The notes beneath the pieces are model-generated. The model saw only the letters and a list, made by a program, of their open reading frames with translations. It was not told the origin of the DNA and ran no database searches. Shown here piece after piece: positions 59,010 to 64,000 of a stretch of 64,000 nt of DNA. Origin of the DNA: Euglena gracilis (lineage: Eukaryota > Euglenida > Euglenophyceae > Euglenales). The position numbers were made by a program, and so were the translations under genes. Within the stretch, counting starts at the first letter, position 1. Each line of letters opens with the position of its first letter. The DNA lies in NCBI GenBank assembly GCA_039621445.1, contig CP154955.1, forward strand, positions 26,740,029 through 26,804,028. The letters run 5' to 3'.

Positions 59010-59412
59010 CAGGGAATTTTTTAAAATCCTCTGAGGGAGTCCAGCAGGCTGGCTGGGAAAGGGGTTTGCCAGACCCCACCCGGGGAGGGTGTCCAGCCGG
59101 TTGCCTGGCGGGACAAAAAGCAGGGGGGAGAAAAGCCCAAATCCAGAGGGTGGGTGTTTTTTAGCCAACACTTTTAGGTGAGAATCCAAAACAGCCGTAA
59201 AAAAGTCAATCTCTGGCTATTTTGGTCCTGTTTTCCAAAACTTTTGCCATTTTTATTATGGTTCAGCCCGGCTTTGCGGGGCTGCCCCAAATGCACTTCA
59301 GTGGACCCCTGGGCGGGGGCCCGCAGCCCAAACAAGAGCTGCTGGCTGGGGGAAAAAGTGCTGGCTGGCTGGAACCCCGGGTCGGGTGGGGTTCGGCTTA
59401 AGAAATTCCCTG
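59010..59412. mobile_element. Introner-like element just 3' of RING copy 2
   Basis: Left end CAGGGAATTTTTTAAAATCC, right end on the other strand CAGGGAATTTCTTAAGCC. Flanking CCCCACAC at 59002-59009 and 59414-59421, with one extra A between the right end and the repeat. The right end lies 16 nt past the stop codon of RING copy 2, so it would be in its 3' untranslated region. Confidence 0.7.
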
Positions 59413-59428
59413 ACCCCACACGCAGTGC

Positions 59429-62400
59429 TCAGACGACGATGTGGATGACTCGTGTGATGGTCGCCTTGCACATCGGGCACGGGGGCGACGGGGCTGACGG
59501 CAGGTCCCCCTCGCCCTTCATCCTCTTGGTGCGCATGCTGCGGGCCATGCTGGTGTGTGGCTCGTGGGACGTGCTAAAATTCACAAATCAGACCAAAAAG
59601 GTTCCTGAGCTCCTGCCACAGCCAACACAATTTAATATTTGACATTTGTTATTTGATATTTGATCTCGGCCGAACCTGCAGCTGAGTTGCTGTCGTTTCG
59701 GATCTGGGCTGTGGTGTTGTTTTTCTGTTAGGATGTTTATCTGTTAGGATGTCTTTCTTTGTGTTTTTTCCTTACCTGCCATACCCAATGCCACTGCGGC
59801 TCTGGACCTAGTTCCCTCGTTTCGTTTTGTTGTTTTGGTTATGTCTCCAGAGATTCGCCCCTCTCGTCCCCTACCCTCAGGCCGCAGCCCTTTCACTTCC
59901 TTTCCGCGTTTCGGACTGGCTTCCAGCGGTTGCTGGGAGACGCTTCTGTCTTTGGCTGACCCTGTGGCTGGCTGGCTGGCTCCAGCTGACACTCAGTTCA
60001 TGTTGCCCGACTCCCTTGCCCTTTCCCCCACCCCTTCCAAGTACACTTGCTGTAACCTGGTTCCATGAGCCCCAAGACCCCCCTTCTCCCTTTGCCCAGC
60101 AGGTGCCCATGGCAGTTTCAGAACACTGCCATGGGCACCTGCGGGAGAAGGGGTCTTGGCTTTCAGGGGGTAAGGCAACGAGGTCTGGGGGAGTGGGGCG
60201 GGATCTGGAAAAATGGTCTGGAAACTGGGAACCAGTTTTCTCTTCCTCGTTGATTTCCCTGGCATACCCCCTGCGGTCCACCGACCATGATCTGTTCAGG
60301 AGGTTGGTTCTGCCAGCCGTTGCACCCCCCTGCCCAGGGATTCGGACTGCTTTTTTTTGCAGCTGAGTTCGGTTTCCGCCCGTTGGAACAATTTGTCCAC
60401 TGTCAGTTTGGCTTGCACCTGAATGAAATGGGGTTTTGTCAGTCAGCAGTGTTGGACAGTTTCTTTAATCAGGAACATTCTGGCAGCTTTGCTGCTGTGA
60501 AGTTGGATTTTGAAGTTTTGACTGTCTCGCGTGACCTGAAAACTTTCACCCGAACCCACAGTTGCGGTCACCAGGTCACGTACGTCTTCCATCGTTACAT
60601 CTGGTATCATTTGGTATGTTTGAAATGTTTGTCACCCCTTTCAGTTTCAGTATCAGTTTGTCCTGATTTTCTGCGGTCCTGCTCCCTGATGCAGCATCCG
60701 CGTTGCGTTTCAGACACTTTTTCAGCCACCAGGCTTGCTGTGGAGGAGTTTGAGATGAGCCTCAAAATTCCAGTGTCAGTTTGTTCTTCCGTACTTTGGT
60801 CTCAGGTTTCCAGTTCGTCTTTGATGGCGGTTTGCCTCTCCTCCCTCCCCCAGGCGCTTGGCCCGGGCCATGAGCCATGATTGAAGGTAAAGCCAGGGGT
60901 CAACCTTATGGGGCAGGGGGGGGGGGCCAAGTTTGCATATTAAGTTCGGCATTTTGGCGGCCATGCGCAAAAGGCCGAAATCCAACATCAGGCGGACCAA
61001 AGTTTGCATGTAACGAGGAGGGGTAAAGGGGGAAGGTTCCACCCAACCCTTCAGAGGTATGCCCTTCCCAGGAACAACATCCGGGAAATGTAGGACGTCT
61101 CACCAAAATGAGGAGAAGTGAAACAAGCCTCAAAAATGCGGCCAAACTCCGCCTGACCGACGGGGACCTGCGCGAGGCCTGCTCCACGTACTCCCGTAGG
61201 CATGTCAGGCAGAACTGGGCGTGCCCGCAGTCCAGGATGGCCGCCGTCCTGCGTGACGGACAGAACCTCTGAAGGCGTCGGAGGTGGAGGGGCGTCGACC
61301 CAACCCGGGAGGTGGGGGGCGGGTCGACACCCAACCCACCCACCCACCCACCCACCACTACGTCTGCGCAAGGAAAAAATTCCTTCGGGGTTCTGAAGAA
61401 AATTTTGACCTAAAAATTGGCACCCCGGAAAGACAGGAAAGCCTGGTGGGAGGGGAGGTCGGAAAACCCGCCAGGATGGGGGGCACCACCCATGGGGTTT
61501 CTGGGATTCCTGTACAGCCCTATCCCTCTTCGGTTTCGGATGGAGGTCAGCAGGAAGGAGGGGAGATCCGGCCGGGCGGAGGGGGCACACCGCCGCCGCA
61601 CCATGCAGATCTCGCACGCCGGCTCACCGGGGAAGTCCGGCGGAGCGGTCGCCGGGAACGCCACCCCGTTGACGGCGACGAACCCTGGGGAGGGGATGGG
61701 TGGAACCTAAAATCAATGCGCGCGCCATGGGCAGGCATGCATTGTCTTTCATTTTGGAATGAAGAATTCTGCCTTTTAAAGCTAAAGACATTGGCTCAAA
61801 GATGAAGGGGATGGCTGGATGGGGTTCCCCACTATTTTCCCCATCCCACTGTGCACCCAGCCCTGTCACTGGTTCAGACTACAATTTTGGGGTTAGTTGG
61901 GGGTGACGCGCAATGTTGTATTCACAGCCCACCTACTTGGACCCCTGAGCTGGATGCGGGTCATTGAGGGGGATAACTGCCCCCTGATCCAATTGCCCCT
62001 ATGCAAATAAAGAGGAGGAAGAATGGAACACCCAAAAAAACACCAATTGTTGAATTCCGTGACTGTCACTGGTGGTGGTGTCCCAGCCACAAAGATTTTG
62101 GAAAGTTGTGATCTGAGGCGAATGACGTGTGTTAAACATGATGTAGTTAACTTATGACATAGAAATATTGTTATAACTTCTTTGTTTGGGACTCACAGAT
62201 TTCAGGCAGCAAAATGCTCTTCTTGCATTGCATTCCATAACACCACCCATCTGTCTAACGAACACTGGCATTTGTCCCTGACGGCTGTTGATACAGCCAA
62301 GGTTCATCTATGACAATGGAGAGACTCATGGACAAAGGGGGCAAATAATAGTCCCATAGGGCTATTTTTTGGACACTCAGGTTAAGATCTCAAAGAGGGT

Positions 62401-63581
62401 GCTATTATTCTTTGAATCTCAGGGGGGCTGTTATTTCATTTTTGCGTCAGAAAATGCCCTCAGAAATGCCTCAAATGCCCACTTCACCAAAAATGACAAT
62501 TTTAGAACAATCTTGTCAAGATGAATGGAAAAAAAATTGTTTTGTCTTGACAGGTTGGACAAAAAAGAAAAAGTCACGACGTTTAGCTCAGGGCATCGAG
62601 GGGGGATTTATCTCGGATTTTTTTGTGTAATCCTGAAGGGGGGGGGGGGCTGGGGGATATCCGGGGGGGGGGGGGTAGTCTTTTTTCTGCAGTATTTTCT
62701 GGCTTGCCATGATTCTTCCATTGTCCAAAAGACCACCAATATTTGTCTACGATGGGACGGGTCGTTAGAAGAGGATGTTTGTCTGCAGTTGAGATGGTGT
62801 GTGAAGAAGTTCCATAAAACTGGTTTTGAGAAGATACAACACATTGATGTGGGGCTTTACTCTCCTAATGGCCTTGCATTAGAAACGTTATCTGTATATT
62901 TCCCCATAATTCATTATCGAAAATTCTTGCCCACCCTTGTCTTGCCAACATACCCCTGTCTGGTTGGAGATGAATTATTGGCTGATTTTGCAGCATCACT
63001 TTGCTCAACTCATTTGGTGAAACCAGGCTTCGTCCGTCAAATTTCTCTTCAACCCAACAGCAAAGAAAACTGCTTCTCATTTTCAGAACCTGCGAAGAAG
63101 AAAAACGGCATAAACAAAAAAAGTAAATAAGCAGAAGAATGTCATCAATAATCAACCTTAACATTCCCGTTTGGGTCGCTTCTTCCAACCCTTCATCTAT
63201 CATCATTCTCGCAAAAAAAATTTGGTTGTTGTGAGGTTCGGCATTTGTTGGGTTTTGTCAAAACCCACATCTCAAGAGGGCCAAAAAAAATGCTGTCCGG
63301 ATTTGTCGGGTTTGTCACTGGAGGTGCTTGGTCTTGCCAGCAGCACCTTTTCCATCCGGCCGGCTGGACTCTCCCCCCCCCCACATGTGTGTATGTGCCA
63401 TCTGCACCTCCTTGCATGTGGGTGTGGGAATATTCAGCCAATGTCTCTGTGCAATGTCTGTTTTCACACCCCCAGGAGGTGGTGATTGGGCCGGTGAAGT
63501 GGAGGAAGTGGCCGAGGGGGCTCCACCGGGAGAGCCCGTGGGACGCTGTGCGGTCGGAGGAGGCAGCAGGCCGTGCGGGGC
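59429..63581 (-). CDS. RING-finger protein (E3 ubiquitin ligase-like), copy 2, 5' incomplete
   Basis: Exons on the minus strand: 63470-63581 (Pro/Ser linker APHGLLPPPTAQRP...), 61591-61684 (FVAVNGVAFPATAPPDFPGE then ACEICMVRRR), 61168-61248 (TAAILDCGHAQFCLTCLREY), 59429-59549 (SMARSMRTKRMKGEGD..., PCPMCKATITRVIHIVV, stop). Junction phases are 1, 2, 2, the same as copy 1. The zinc ligands form CEIC-11-CGH-FCLTC-CPMC, a C3HC4 RING. The UIM exon seen in copy 1 should lie upstream, near or beyond the window end, but I did not find it. Compared with copy 1 the last linker is longer and basic. Probable ubiquitin ligase; partner unknown. Confidence 0.75.
59827..60880 (+). other. Two overlapping plus-strand ORFs in the last intron of RING copy 2, unassigned
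   Basis: ORFs 59827-60366 and 60287-60880 (197 codons, Ser/Val/Leu/Cys-rich) have no recognisable domain and no favourable start or splice context. Their length may be chance. They lie between RING copy 2 exons 61168 and 59549. Confidence 0.2.
60072..60159. repeat. Large inverted repeat with 8-nt loop
   Basis: Inner arms GCAGGTGCCCATGGCAGT (60099-60116) and its exact complement (60125-60142). Outer arms CCAAGACCCC...CTTCTCCC (60072-60090) and GGGAGAAGGGGTCTTGG (60143-60159). An 8-nt bulge separates the left inner and outer arms. Confidence 0.85.
62692..63130 (+). CDS. Plus-strand coding candidate, possible retroelement protease-like fragment
   Basis: Acceptor tttttctgcag at 62691, then 145 codons to a stop: YFLACHDSSIVQ..., HIDVGLYSPNGLALETLSVY, KFLPTLVLPTYPCLVGDELL, ...EPAKKKNGINKKSK. 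Composition is balanced and unlike the surrounding low-complexity DNA. The hydrophobic-LVGDELL stretch resembles the C-terminal half of retroelement aspartic proteases (hydrophobic-G-D/N-x-L), but the catalytic D-T/S-G is not visible, so this is a weak inference. It lies opposite to and inside an intron of RING copy 2. Confidence 0.4.
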
Positions 63582-63701
63582 CTGGAGTGCAGAGCGAAGC
63601 CGGGGAAGCCACAGAAGGAAAACGTGGTCATGTGCCCGCCAGCACCAGCACCCCTTTCCCCTCAAGCACCTTCTTGAGGCCAGCCTGAACATTCACACAA
63701 A

Positions 63702-63719
63702 TAAATAAATAAATAAATG
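63702..63719. repeat. (AAAT)n microsatellite
   Basis: Four to five AAAT units between RING copy 2 intron sequence and GC-rich DNA. Confidence 0.8.
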
Positions 63720-64000
63720 CGGGGGTGGTACCTCGTCCCACCTTTTGTCCAGTTTTCTTCTGACTCCAGCTCACCTTTGCACCGACCTTGTGAAAGGGCG
63801 GGTTGATAAACGGCTCGCTGCTTTCCTGGAAAGGGTGGGGTCAGCCCCCTTCCATCAGGTCCAAACCAGGCCAGCAAATTCTGCGGGACCGGTCAAAAAA
63901 ACCCTCCGCGCCTGCTGGGACCTCCCGCAAGGAACCGAGGGCCATCGCCACGGCAGAGGTGGGGGGCAGGGTCACACAGGGGCGCCGTGGGCCGCTTCCG
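63720..64000. other. GC-rich end of window, possible upstream exon of RING copy 2
   Basis: GC content rises toward the window end and minus-strand frames are open, but no UIM motif or splice pair could be fixed. Confidence 0.25.

Noticed and set aside
1-64000. Autonomous transposase gene for the CAGG family
   Set aside because: No hAT-type or other transposase motif seen in any ORF; all elements here are under 800 bp and non-coding.

Overview
The window is nuclear DNA of a eukaryote, most likely a euglenid (Euglena-like). Evidence: split genes with GT-AG introns; a second intron class flanked by 8-bp direct repeats, with CAGG...CCTG ends and no GT-AG, matching the nonconventional introns known from euglenids; a flagellar/axonemal protein gene; very long G/C and A homopolymers; GC-rich exons in repeat-laden introns. 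I see no bacterial operon, rRNA, tRNA or CRISPR array. The species call is inference.

Layout. (1) 299-17183, minus strand: one gene in about 19 small exons encoding a long Thr/Ser/Pro dipeptide-repeat (T-x-T-x) protein; the reading phases agree at every junction I reconstructed, two of which need a non-GT donor or a diverged nonconventional intron. Two of its exons are a near-identical 252-nt duplicate pair. (2) 17780-20434: two GC-rich probable exons of unknown gene(s). (3) 24734-29077, minus: a gene of the ODF3/CIMAP (sperm-tail PG-rich repeat, SHIPPO) family, with its conserved C-terminal PGPG block split by a 260-bp transposon-like intron. (4) 29.1-34.9 kb: nested mobile elements, a GGCCACTTTTGG-rich tract, a family of GCGCAAATGCGC hairpins and a (TC)n run. 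(5) 34910-45965, minus: a UIM + RING-finger E3-ligase-like gene whose RING is split by a 9.9-kb intron; the intron holds a 2.2-kb array of 30-bp palindromic repeats, plus-strand exons and an AT-rich island with decayed leucine-rich-repeat coding sequence. (6) 46-59 kb: mostly mobile elements, hairpins and low-complexity DNA with a few weak exons. (7) 59429-63581, minus: a second RING gene, paralogous to the first with the same exon phases, extending upstream.

The unifying theme is a family of about 200-400 bp (to 780 bp) elements: inverted ends beginning CAGG, usually an internal GGCGC-xxx-GCGCC stem-loop, and flanking 8-bp direct repeats (six perfect pairs, one perfect but offset by 1 nt, three at 7/8). 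Removing the element plus one repeat copy restores coding sequence in the ODF3-like gene and keeps frame in others. They look like cut-and-paste (hAT-like) nonautonomous transposons acting as introns (introners). No transposase gene was found here.
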